From Streptomyces sp. ISL-36 (GTDB lineage Bacteria; Actinomycetota; Actinomycetes; Streptomycetales; Streptomycetaceae), in assembly GCF_018614205.1 (NCBI RefSeq), contig NZ_JAGGOS010000060.1, forward strand, positions 20,250 to 84,249: 64,000 bases of DNA, in the 5' to 3' direction. The notes below the pieces were generated by a model. The model was not told the origin of the DNA, did not search any database, and saw only the letters and a program-made list of their open reading frames with translations. The position numbers were made by a program, and so were the translations under genes. Below are positions 51,094 to 58,901 of this stretch, piece after piece. Position 1 is the stretch's first letter; each line of letters starts with the position of its first letter.

Positions 51094-51762
51094 ATGTTCG
51101 AGGTGGGCGCCACGAAGGGCAAGCGGATGCCGCGCGCCGTGCGCGAGCAGCAGATGATGGACGCCGCCGTGCAGACCTTCGGGCAGCGGGGGTACCAGGC
51201 CGCGTCCATGGACGACATCGCCGAGCTCGCGGGGGTCTCCAAGCCGCTCGTCTATCTGTACCTGAACTCCAAGGAAGACCTCTTCACCGCCTGCATCCGG
51301 CGGGAGGCGAAGGCGCTGCTCGCCTCGGTGGCGGCCGCCGTCAATCCGCGGCTGCCGGCCGACGAGCAGCTGTGGGCGGGGCTGCTCGCCTTCTTCACGC
51401 ACACCGCCGAGAACCCCGACGGCTGGGCGGTGCTGAACCGGCAGGCGCGGACGCACGGGGAGCCGTTCGCCAGTGAGGCGGCCCAGATGCGGGACGAGAT
51501 CGTGGCGTACGTGGGGACGCTGATCGGTGCCGCCGCGAAGGAGACCCACCGCGCGACGCACCGGGATCCGGAGCTGGCCGGGCGGGATGTCGCCGGGCTC
51601 GCGCAGGCGCTGGTCGGTGCGGCGGAGTCGCTGGCCGGCTGGGTCAACGAGACACCGGGGATGACGGCCTGGGAGGCGGCGGCGACGCTGATGAACTTCT
51701 CCTGGGCGGGGCTCGGCAACCTCATGAAGAGCGAGCGCTGGTCTCCCCCTCGGCCCCGCTGA
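51094..51762 (+). CDS. TetR family regulator (acyl-CoA locus)
   Basis: A 222-aa TetR protein. HTH: MDAAVQTFGQRGYQAASMDDIAELAGVSKPLVYLYLNSKEDLF. ATG 51094 follows GGGTGGAAGG. It is convergent with the MaoC gene and overlaps its end by 41 bp. The divergent MaoC/ligase promoter contains TTACTC-CA-GAGTAA dyads, the best candidate sites for this regulator; no such dyad lies before its own gene. Confidence 0.9.
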   Translation: MFEVGATKGKRMPRAVREQQMMDAAVQTFGQRGYQAASMDDIAELAGVSKPLVYLYLNSKEDLFTACIRREAKALLASVAAAVNPRLPADEQLWAGLLAFFTHTAENPDGWAVLNRQARTHGEPFASEAAQMRDEIVAYVGTLIGAAAKETHRATHRDPELAGRDVAGLAQALVGAAESLAGWVNETPGMTAWEAAATLMNFSWAGLGNLMKSERWSPPRPR

Positions 51763-52594
51763 ACCCCGTCAGATGCAGTCGCTCCCCGCTCCGCAGCTGG
51801 AAGCGGCCCTGGCCGTCGGTCGCGTAGGAGACCGTGCTCGGTAGCAGGACCGGTGCCTTGAACTCGATACGGACGTGGGCGAGTTCGCGGTCCGGATCGA
51901 GTGCGGCCAGGCAGCGGGCGAAGGTCCACATGCCGTGGGCCACGGCTCTGGGAAAGCCGAAGGCCCGTGCGGTGAGCGGGTGGAGGTGGATGGGGTTCCG
52001 GTCCCCGGAGACGGCGCCGTAGCGGCGGCCGAGGTCGGCCGGGAGGTGCCACCGGGTGACCTCGGGGAGCGGAGGGACGGACGTGCCCGCCCCCTCCTGG
52101 GCGGATGTGCGGAGTCCCGCGTCGGGGCGTTCGTGTCGGGCCAGGTAGCCGCTGCGCGACTCCCACGCCGGTCGTCCGTCGAGGCGGGCCTGCGTCACCA
52201 GCGTGACCTCGGTGCCCCGGCGGTGCGGGGAGAGCCCCTCGGCGTACACCGTGATCTCGGGGCGGTCGGCCGGCGTCAGCGCGGTGTGCCGGGTGATCGT
52301 GATCCATGTGTGGACCAGGCCGAGCAGCGGCAGCGGGAAGTCCCGGCCGGACATCAGCCGCATCGCCGCTGGGAAGCCGAGGAAGTGCGGATACGTCAGC
52401 GGGAGCGGCGCACCCTCGTCGTGACGGAAGCCGCAGAGCCGCGCGTACGCGGCGAGGTGGGCGGGGTCGGTCCGCAGCGGGCCGCGGACGGTCCGGGCCT
52501 CTGGCACCCGGGCGTCCGGGCGGACCTTCTTGAAGGGTGAGCGGGCCACGGCCCCGGCCAGGGCGGGCAGGTGCGTCGTCGCTCTCTCGGCCAT
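51722..52594 (-). CDS. MaoC-like dehydratase domain protein
   Basis: A 290-aa protein with two hot-dog-type halves. The C-terminal half carries the hydratase-2-type motif RYGAVSGDRNPIHLHPLTARAFGFPRAVAHGMWTFARC (the Asp-His pair DxNPIH). The start MAERATTHLP follows GGAGCCAGGACA. Members hydrate or dehydrate enoyl-CoA or act in polyketide/fatty acid metabolism. It is divergent from an acyl-CoA ligase and shares the operator region. Confidence 0.88.
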   Translation of the reverse strand: MAERATTHLPALAGAVARSPFKKVRPDARVPEARTVRGPLRTDPAHLAAYARLCGFRHDEGAPLPLTYPHFLGFPAAMRLMSGRDFPLPLLGLVHTWITITRHTALTPADRPEITVYAEGLSPHRRGTEVTLVTQARLDGRPAWESRSGYLARHERPDAGLRTSAQEGAGTSVPPLPEVTRWHLPADLGRRYGAVSGDRNPIHLHPLTARAFGFPRAVAHGMWTFARCLAALDPDRELAHVRIEFKAPVLLPSTVSYATDGQGRFQLRSGERLHLTGFSGAEGETSARSS

Positions 52595-52622
52595 TGTCCT
52601 GGCTCCCTGCCTCGTCGTAGAT

Positions 52623-52643
52623 TTACTCCAGAGTAAGGTTACT
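52623..52643. promoter_or_regulatory. Overlapping dyads TTACTC-CA-GAGTAA and AGTAA-GG-TTACT
   Basis: The first perfect dyad is 52623-52636 and the second 52632-52643, sharing the AGTAA arm. They sit in the middle of the divergent MaoC/ligase promoter region, in a form typical of TetR operators. Confidence 0.7.
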
Positions 52644-52691
52644 TGTTGGTTGGGCAGTTGACCGTTCGTTCCGACGGCCGAGGAGCCGCAC

Positions 52692-54581
52692 GTGTCCGTC
52701 GCCGACGCCACAGAGATCCCGCCGGTCGAGCCGCACAGGACCGTCGTCGACGGAAGAGTGCGCGAGGTCTCCGTACCCCCGCTCGTCTCCCGCGTGCCGA
52801 TCGGATCGCTCGCCGACCTCCCCTACGACAACGCCCGCGAGGACCCGGGCGCCGTCGTCTTCGGACGCAAGCGCCCCGACGGGACCTGGACCGACGTCAC
52901 CGCCTCCGCCTTCGCGGCCGAAGTCCACACCGTGGCCAAGGGCTTGATCGCCGAGGGGCTCCGGCCCGGCGACCGGCTCGCCCTGATGGCGCGCACCACC
53001 TACGAGTGGACCCTGCTCGACTTCGCCGCCTGGGCCGCCGGCCTGATCATCGTCCCCGTCCACCCCACCTCCTCGGCCTTCCAGACCCGCTGGATCCTCC
53101 AGGACTCCGGCGCGACCGCCTGCGTCGTCGAGGACATGGCCCAGGCCCGCATCGTCTCCACCGAGCGCCGCGGACTGCCCGGCCTGGCCCACCTCTGGGT
53201 CCTCGGCAGCGGCGCCGTCGACCAGCTGCGCCGGGCCGGCGCGCACGTGCCCGACGAGGCCGTGACCGCGCGCCGCGGACTACTCGCCCCCGAGACCCTC
53301 ACCACCCTCGTCTACACCTCCGGCACCACCGGCCGTCCCAAGGGCTGCGCCCTGACCCACGCCAACTTCTTCGCCGAGGTCGACAACGCGGTCGAGCTCC
53401 TGCATCCGGTCTTCCGCTCGGTGAGCAAGGAGCCCGCCTCGACCTTGTTGTTCCTGCCCCTGAGCCATGTCTTCGGGCGGATGGTGGCCATCGGCTGCGT
53501 ACGGGCGCGGGTACGGCTCGGGCACGCGCCGTCGATCGAGGGCGGCGACCTGCTGAGCGACCTGGCCGGCTTCCGTCCGACGTTCCTGCTCGCCATTCCG
53601 TACGTCCTGGAGAAGGTGTTCCACACCGCCCGTGCGACGGCGGAGCGGATGGGCCGGGGCGCCTCCTTCGACCGCGCCGCGCGCGTCGCCGAGCGGTACG
53701 GGCATGTGCCCGCGCCCTCCCTGGGGCTGCGCGCGGCCCGGTCGCTGTACGACCCGCTGGTCTACCGGCGGATCAGGGCGGCGCTGGGCGGCCGGGTCCG
53801 GTACGTGATCTGCGGCGGATCGCCGCTGGGGACACGGCTCTCGGAGTTCTACGCGGGCGCGGGCGTGGAGGTCTTCGAGGGGTACGGACTGACGGAGACA
53901 ACCGCGGCCTCGACGATCACCCCGCCGCAGCGGCCGCGCACCGGGACCGTCGGGTGGCCGCTGCCGGGGACGGCGGTGCGGATCGCGGACGACGGCGAGG
54001 TCTGGCTCAAGGGCGGCCATGTGTTCGCCGGCTACTGGGACGCGCAGCGCGATGTGGCCGTGCCTTACACGTCCGAGGGCTGGTTCCCGACCGGTGACCT
54101 GGGCGTGCTGGACGAGGACGGCTATCTGCGGATCACGGGCCGGAAGAAGGACGTCCTCATCACCTCGGCCGGCAAGAACGTCGCCCCGGGACCGCTGGAG
54201 GACTGGCTGCGCGCCCACCCCCTGGTGAGCCAGTGCGTGGTGATCGGCGACAACCGTCCGTACATCACGGCATTGATCGCCCTCGACCACGAGGGGCTCG
54301 TGCACTGGCGGCGGATGCGGAAGAAGGACCACATCGCGCTGTGGGAGCTGACGCGGGACGAGGAGCTCCTGGCGGCCCTCCAGCGGGCGGTGGACGAAGC
54401 GAACCGGCTCGTCTCACGGCCCGAGTCGATCCGGGCGTTTCGCGTTCTGACGACCGAGTTCACGGAGGCCGCCGGGCACCTGACGCCCTCGCTGAAGCCG
54501 AAACGGGCCGCGGTGCTGCGGGACTTCGCCCGGGAGATCGACTCGATGTACGCGATGTACGCGATGCACGCGGAGGAGTGA
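52692..54581 (+). CDS. Long-chain-fatty-acid-CoA ligase (AMP-binding)
   Basis: A 629-aa adenylate-forming enzyme. Motifs: P-loop VYTSGTTGRPKG, FEGYGLTETTAAS, TGDLGVLDEDGYLRITGRKKDVLITSAGKN and the C-terminal LTPSLKPKRA with the catalytic Lys. The N-terminus resembles FadD15-type proteins. GTG 52692 follows GGAGCCGCAC. The gene is the partner of the divergent MaoC gene; both probably act on fatty acyl-CoA. Confidence 0.94.
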   Translation: MSVADATEIPPVEPHRTVVDGRVREVSVPPLVSRVPIGSLADLPYDNAREDPGAVVFGRKRPDGTWTDVTASAFAAEVHTVAKGLIAEGLRPGDRLALMARTTYEWTLLDFAAWAAGLIIVPVHPTSSAFQTRWILQDSGATACVVEDMAQARIVSTERRGLPGLAHLWVLGSGAVDQLRRAGAHVPDEAVTARRGLLAPETLTTLVYTSGTTGRPKGCALTHANFFAEVDNAVELLHPVFRSVSKEPASTLLFLPLSHVFGRMVAIGCVRARVRLGHAPSIEGGDLLSDLAGFRPTFLLAIPYVLEKVFHTARATAERMGRGASFDRAARVAERYGHVPAPSLGLRAARSLYDPLVYRRIRAALGGRVRYVICGGSPLGTRLSEFYAGAGVEVFEGYGLTETTAASTITPPQRPRTGTVGWPLPGTAVRIADDGEVWLKGGHVFAGYWDAQRDVAVPYTSEGWFPTGDLGVLDEDGYLRITGRKKDVLITSAGKNVAPGPLEDWLRAHPLVSQCVVIGDNRPYITALIALDHEGLVHWRRMRKKDHIALWELTRDEELLAALQRAVDEANRLVSRPESIRAFRVLTTEFTEAAGHLTPSLKPKRAAVLRDFAREIDSMYAMYAMHAEE

Positions 54582-54732
54582 GGCGGCCGGGGAGTGAGAC
54601 GGCCGCGGGGGAACGGCGGCGGCACGCGCACGAGTGGGGCGGGCGCGGGCGCGGGTGCGGGGAGGGGTCGCGCAGGCCTCGGGCCCGTGCGTCCCCGCCC
54701 CGGCGGGCGCGGGACGTCTCGTCACTCGCTTC

Positions 54733-54788
54733 TCACGGTCACACGGTCACACGGTCATGCGGTCACTCGGTCACACGGTCACACGGTT
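54733..54788. repeat. Seven-copy 8-bp microsatellite
   Basis: Units of (A/T)CACGGTC or close variants run from 54733 to 54788 (ACACGGTC at 54741, 54749, 54773). The last unit touches the stop of the DUF4242 gene on the other strand. Confidence 0.85.
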
Positions 54789-55036
54789 CAGACCGAGAGG
54801 GTCACCTCGTGGATCTCGTCGGCCGCGTGGCCCGTGCGCTCGTGGATGCGCTGGACCGCCTCGGCAGACGGCCCCGTGGAGAGGCAGTACACCGTCCCCG
54901 ACCCGGGGTCCGCCCAGGCCTGCTGGAAGTGAACGCCCTCGTCCTTCTCGATGGCGAGGTCGGCCGCGTGGGCCTCGTTGAGCTGATCCGCGGTGATTCC
55001 GACCATGCCCCGGTGAACATCCATGTACGTACCCAT
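54788..55036 (-). CDS. SCO4226/DUF4242-type small nickel-binding-like protein
   Basis: An 82-aa ferredoxin-like protein. ATG 55036 follows GGAGGTGTGAGAACC. The sequence MGTYMDVHRGMVGITADQLNEAHAADLAIEKDEGVHFQQAWADPGSGTVYCLSTGPS includes the histidine residues of this family, for which a Streptomyces member has been described as nickel-binding. Role unclear; possibly metal storage or sensing. Confidence 0.82.
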   Translation of the reverse strand: MGTYMDVHRGMVGITADQLNEAHAADLAIEKDEGVHFQQAWADPGSGTVYCLSTGPSAEAVQRIHERTGHAADEIHEVTLSV

Positions 55037-55077
55037 GGTTCTCACACCTCCACTTCCATGGTGCGCTCGCGCCCCGG

Positions 55078-55731
55078 TCACGGCCAGAGCAGCTCGCGGA
55101 CCCACCCCGCGCCGTCCCGGCGGTAGCGCAGCCGTACGTGCCGGCGTTCTTCGTCACCCTGGAAGAACTCGACCTCGGCCGGCTCCAGGACGTAGAGCGT
55201 CCAGGTCTTCGACTCGGTCTCCGGTTCCGCGCTCGCCCGCTCCCAGGCCGCCTCGCTCGCCTCGGCCAGCGCCTCGACCGACTCCAGCACCTCGCTCTGG
55301 CGTTCCACCAGCGCCGAGGCCAGCGCCCCCGTCGAGCGGGCGTGGAGATCGGCGTACGACTCCTCGGGCGTCCCGGTGGCCACCCGGCCCCGTACCCGTA
55401 CCTGGCGGCCCTGGCCCGGCCAGTAGAAGCCGAGAGCGGCGTCCGGCCGGGCGGCGAGATGACGGCCCTTGGCGCTGGTGGCGTGCGAGGCGAAGTGCCA
55501 GCCCCGCTCGTCGGCGTCGTGCAGCATCAGCACGCGGACGTCGGGGCGGCCTTCCCGGTCGGCGGTCGCCAGCGACATGACGTGCGGCTCGGTCTCCCCG
55601 GCCTCCGCCGCGGCCACGAACCAGTCGTGGAAGAGCGTGAGCGGGTCCGGCGGTGCTGTGGACGGGTCGAAGGAGGGCAGCTCGGTGTCCCAGACCCGCA
55701 GCGAGTGGAGGGCGGTGCGAAAGTCGGTCAT
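55078..55731 (-). CDS. PNPOx-fold FMN oxidase (PdxH-like)
   Basis: A 217-aa split-barrel flavoprotein. RPDVRVLMLHDADERGWHFASHATSAKGRHLAARPDAALGFYWPGQGRQVRVRGR matches the PNP oxidase N-terminal domain, and WTLYVLEPAEVEFFQGDEERRHVRLRY the C-terminal one. Whether it acts on pyridoxine phosphate or another substrate is unclear; the substrate-binding residues differ from PdxH. Its ATG overlaps the monooxygenase stop by 4 bp, so they form one unit. Confidence 0.86.
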   Translation of the reverse strand: MTDFRTALHSLRVWDTELPSFDPSTAPPDPLTLFHDWFVAAAEAGETEPHVMSLATADREGRPDVRVLMLHDADERGWHFASHATSAKGRHLAARPDAALGFYWPGQGRQVRVRGRVATGTPEESYADLHARSTGALASALVERQSEVLESVEALAEASEAAWERASAEPETESKTWTLYVLEPAEVEFFQGDEERRHVRLRYRRDGAGWVRELLWP

Positions 55732-56975
55732 GCGGCCACCGTAGGCCCCGTCGCGTACTCCTTCACCGGCACGGCGCGCGCCGCCTTCTGGATGTCGTCG
55801 CGGATCTTCTTCGCGATGAGGTTCTTCCACGGGGTGCGGGGGAGTGTGCGGACCATGAACATCCGCAGGGCGATCTTCCGGCGCGAGGAGAGGGTCATCT
55901 CCTTCGCGAAGCCCGTCGCGAACTTCTGGTTCAGCTCCACGCCCGGCCGCATCTCCCGCTCGTACGCCTCGAACGCCGCCCGGTGGTCGCCGTGCGCCGC
56001 CGCGAGTTCGCCCGCCAGGACGTACGCGCCGCTCAGGGCGAGGCCGGTGCCCTGCCCCGAGGCGGGGGACGCGCAGTGGGCGGCGTCGCCGAGGAGGACG
56101 ACCCGGCCGCGCGACCAGCGGTCCATCTCGATGACGCTGATCGAGTCGAAGTAGAAGTCGTCCGCGTCCGCCGCGTCGGAGAGCAGGCGCGGGATCTCCC
56201 AGTCGTCGCCCGCGAAGGCCTCGGCGAGCAGCCGCTTCTGGGCGTCGGAGTCGCGACGGTCGTACGACAACTCCTCGGGGGACGCGAAGACGAAGCAGTT
56301 CTTCGCCGTCCCCGCGTTCTGCCCGGCGGTGCTGTAGACGGAGACCAGCTTGTCCGGACGGGCGTGGTAGGTCTCCCAGCGCGTCAGGCCCAGCCGGTCG
56401 GGGGCGGTGAAGATCGAGATGTACGCGCCCAGGTACCGCTTGAAGCGCTCCTCCTCGCCGAAGACGATCCGGCGGGTGTTCGAGTGCAGGCCGTCCGCGC
56501 CGACGACGAGGTCGAAGCGGCGGCACGTCCCGCTCTCGAAGGTGACGTCCACGCCGTCCCCGTCGTCGTGCAGAGCGGCGATCGAGTCGCCGAAGAGGTA
56601 CTCGACGTCGTCGCGGGTCCTTTCGTACAGAATCCGGGCGAGGTCGCCGCGCATGATCTCGTCGTCGCCGTCGACCCGGCCGCCGAAGATCTCCGCGGGC
56701 AGTTGTCCGACCGTGCGGCCCTTCGCGTCGACGTACGAACCACCCCGCATGTCCGTGGAGTTGGCGCGGATCTCGTCGAGGATCCCCATGCGCCGGCAGA
56801 CCTCGACGGCGGTGCCGCGGATGTCGACCTTGTAGCCGCCGGTACGGAGTACGGCTGCCCGCTCGATGACGGTGGGGGTGAAGCCGTAGCGGTGGAGCCA
56901 GAGGGCGAGGGCGGGGCCGGCGATGGAGGCGCCGGAGATCAGAACGGTCCTGGCGGCGGGCGCGGTGCTGGTCAT
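55728..56975 (-). CDS. FAD-dependent monooxygenase
   Basis: A 415-aa PHBH-fold flavoprotein. It has VLISGASIAGPALALWL, the DG motif FDLVVGADGLHSNTRR, and the GD motif RVVLLGDAAHCASPASGQGTGLALSGA. ATG 56975 follows AAGGAGTCCGCC. It is co-transcribed with the PNPOx-like gene and preceded by a good promoter. Similar proteins hydroxylate or oxidise aromatic compounds and tetracyclines; the real substrate is unknown. Confidence 0.9.
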   Translation of the reverse strand: MTSTAPAARTVLISGASIAGPALALWLHRYGFTPTVIERAAVLRTGGYKVDIRGTAVEVCRRMGILDEIRANSTDMRGGSYVDAKGRTVGQLPAEIFGGRVDGDDEIMRGDLARILYERTRDDVEYLFGDSIAALHDDGDGVDVTFESGTCRRFDLVVGADGLHSNTRRIVFGEEERFKRYLGAYISIFTAPDRLGLTRWETYHARPDKLVSVYSTAGQNAGTAKNCFVFASPEELSYDRRDSDAQKRLLAEAFAGDDWEIPRLLSDAADADDFYFDSISVIEMDRWSRGRVVLLGDAAHCASPASGQGTGLALSGAYVLAGELAAAHGDHRAAFEAYEREMRPGVELNQKFATGFAKEMTLSSRRKIALRMFMVRTLPRTPWKNLIAKKIRDDIQKAARAVPVKEYATGPTVAA

Positions 56976-57030
56976 GGCGGACTCCTTGTCGGGTGGTGCG
57001 GGGCGCCCTTTTTCCGGCCCCGCACCGGTG

Positions 57031-57073
57031 ACTATACGGATGTCCTACACGCTTGTCTATGACGCTTGTATAG
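57031..57073 (-). promoter_or_regulatory. Promoter of the monooxygenase/PNPOx operon with repeats
   Basis: Minus-strand -10 TATAGT (57031-57036) and -35 TAGACA (57054-57059) are 17 bp apart. ACGCTTGT occurs at 57049 and 57062, and CTATAC/GTATAG arms at 57032 and 57068, likely an operator. Confidence 0.65.
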
Positions 57074-57140
57074 ATCCCCGGCGGGCAGATCCCCGGCGGG
57101 CAGATCCCGGCGGGTGGATCCCGGCGGGTGGATCCGGCGG
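57073..57140. repeat. Five-copy 14-15-bp tandem array
   Basis: Units GATCCCCGGCGGGCA (57073, 57088), GATCCCGGCGGGTG (57103, 57117) and a truncated GATCCGGCGG (57131), ending a few bases before the stop of the thiolase-like gene. Confidence 0.85.
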
Positions 57141-57144
57141 AAGG

Positions 57145-58332
57145 TCAGCTCCGACCGAGCACCACCGTGCCCGAGGAGCAGAACCAACCCCCTGTCCCCG
57201 ACGCCACCGCCAGTTCCGGCAGGCTCCCGTCCGCCCGCAGCACCTGCGCTCCCGGGGCCTCGCCGCGGAGCTGCCGTACCGCCTCCACCAGCAGGAACAG
57301 GCCCCGCATGCCCGGATGGCAGGCGGAGAGCCCGCCCCCGTCGGTGTTCACCGGCAGCCCGCCGCCGCCCACGGTCAGCCGGCCCTTCTCGACGAAGGCG
57401 CCACCCTCCCCCTTCGCGCAGAAGCCCAGGTCCTCCAGCGTCACCAGCGTCATGTACGTGAAGGCGTCGTAGATCTCCGCGAGGTCGATGTCCTCCGGCC
57501 GGACCCCCGCCCGCTCGAAGGCGAGCCGCCCGCTGACCGCCGCCGGGGAGACCGTGAAGTCCTCCCACTCCGACATCGTGGTGTGCGAGACGTGCTCGCC
57601 CGTGCCCAGGATCCAGACGGGCGCCTTCGCCGTGTCGGGTACGTACTCCTCGGCCGCGAGCAGCACCGCACAGCCGCCGTCGCTGCGGATGCAGCAGTGC
57701 AGCTTGGTGAAGGGGTCCGCGATCATCGGACCGCTCAGGACGTCGTCCACGGTGACCGGCTCGCGGAACATCGCCTCCGGGTTGTGGGCGGCGTTCGCCC
57801 GTGCCTGGACGGCGACCTCGGCGAGCTGCTCCAGGGTGGTCCCGTAGGTGTGCAGATGGCGGCGGGCGGCCATCGCGTACTTGGCGATCAGGGTGTGACC
57901 GTAGGGGGCCTCGAACTGCAGCGGGCCGCGCGCGCCGAAGGAGAGGTTCGAGGTGCGTCGCCCGGCGCGGATGTCGGCGCGGGCGGTGGAGCCGTAGACG
58001 AGCAGGACGGCGTTGGCGTGCCCGGCGGCGATGGCGTCGGCCGCGTGCGCGGCCATCACCTCCCAGGTGGCGCCACCGACGGCGGTCGAGTCGACCCAGC
58101 GGGGCCGCAGCCCCAGGTACTCGGCGACCTCGACGGGGGCGAGGGTGCCGAGCCCCGCCGAGGCGAGTCCGTCGATCACCGAGCGGTCGAGCCCGCTGTC
58201 GGCGAGGGCGCGGCGGGCGGCCTGGGCGTGCAGAGTGTAGGGAGTGGCCCCGTCGACGCGACCGCAGTCGGAGAGGGATATGCCGACGACGGCGACGCGG
58301 CGCCCGGCGCGGTTCCGTGAAGTGGTGGGCAT
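57145..58332 (-). CDS. Thiolase-like (lipid-transfer-protein type) lacking the active Cys
   Basis: A 395-aa thiolase-fold protein. Where thiolases have the nucleophilic Cys the sequence reads VDSTAVGGATWEVMAAHAA, so the Cys is absent, as in SCP2-thiolase/Ltp2-type proteins. The EIYDAFTYMTLVTLEDLGF and NTDGGGLSACHPG blocks are present. Such proteins often act as retro-aldolases with a DUF35 partner; none is adjacent. It is divergent from the DUF1801 gene with an operator between. Confidence 0.86.
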   Translation of the reverse strand: MPTTSRNRAGRRVAVVGISLSDCGRVDGATPYTLHAQAARRALADSGLDRSVIDGLASAGLGTLAPVEVAEYLGLRPRWVDSTAVGGATWEVMAAHAADAIAAGHANAVLLVYGSTARADIRAGRRTSNLSFGARGPLQFEAPYGHTLIAKYAMAARRHLHTYGTTLEQLAEVAVQARANAAHNPEAMFREPVTVDDVLSGPMIADPFTKLHCCIRSDGGCAVLLAAEEYVPDTAKAPVWILGTGEHVSHTTMSEWEDFTVSPAAVSGRLAFERAGVRPEDIDLAEIYDAFTYMTLVTLEDLGFCAKGEGGAFVEKGRLTVGGGGLPVNTDGGGLSACHPGMRGLFLLVEAVRQLRGEAPGAQVLRADGSLPELAVASGTGGWFCSSGTVVLGRS

Positions 58333-58337
58333 GAATC

Positions 58338-58360
58338 TGACGGTACATCAGATAAGGAGG
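58338..58360. promoter_or_regulatory. Operator TGACGG-N4-TCAG, copy 1
   Basis: Within the thiolase/DUF1801 gap. It lies in the dyad ATCTGA-N7-TCAGAT (58335-58353) and continues TCAGATAAGGAGG; 19 of 23 bases match copy 2 at 58871-58893. Confidence 0.7.
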
Positions 58361-58365
58361 AAGGG

Positions 58366-58737
58366 ATGCCGGGAAGCGCGGCCGAAGATGTGGACGGCTA
58401 CCTCGCCGAGATCGCGGAACCGGACCGGCTGACGGTCCTGGTCCGACTGCGCGAGCTCTGCCGCACGGAGCTCCACGGCTACCAGGAGGTCATGGCCCAC
58501 GGCATGCCGGCCTATCGGCGTCCCGGCGGGGAGCCGGAGATCGCCTTCGCCGTGGAGGAGCACCACATCTCCTTCCATCTGAGGCGGCCCGACGTTCTGG
58601 AGGCCTTCGAGGGGCGGCTGGCCGGCCAGGACATGGGCGAGGGATGCCTGCGGTTCCGGCGCACGGAGAGTGTCGACTATGCGCTCGTACGGGATCTGCT
58701 GCGGGCGGCGGCCCGGCGGCCCGGCGACGTCCGCTGA
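58366..58737 (+). CDS. DUF1801 family protein
   Basis: A 123-aa protein of the YdhG/DUF1801 type: LRELCRTELHGYQEVMAHGMPAYRRPGGEPEIAFAVEEHHISFHL is the core. ATG 58366 follows AAGGAGGAAGGG. No function is known. Its upstream region shares the TGACGG operator with the acyl-CoA dehydrogenase gene. Confidence 0.84.
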   Translation: MPGSAAEDVDGYLAEIAEPDRLTVLVRLRELCRTELHGYQEVMAHGMPAYRRPGGEPEIAFAVEEHHISFHLRRPDVLEAFEGRLAGQDMGEGCLRFRRTESVDYALVRDLLRAAARRPGDVR

Positions 58738-58817
58738 TCGGGTCGGCCCGGTGGCCCGGTGGCGTGCGGCGACCGGAGCGGCCGGCGGTCCGGTGGCCCG
58801 GTGGCGTCGGCTGATCG
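58733..58817. repeat. Two-copy duplication including a stop codon
   Basis: GCTGATCG (58733, holding the DUF1801 TGA, and 58810) flanks two copies of CCCGGTGGCCCGGTGGCGT-like DNA. Confidence 0.65.
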
Positions 58818-58870
58818 TGGTGACATCCGTCGGGTCGGGCTCTGTGCTTCTGCCTCGCCCGGGCCTAACA

Positions 58871-58893
58871 TGACGGGCCGTCAGATACGGAGG
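58871..58893. promoter_or_regulatory. Operator TGACGG-N4-TCAG, copy 2
   Basis: Upstream of the acyl-CoA dehydrogenase gene. The 13-mer TGACGG-G-CCGTCA is a perfect dyad (58871-58883) and is followed by GATACGGAGG as in copy 1. Confidence 0.7.
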
Positions 58894-58901
58894 GGAGCCC
58901 C

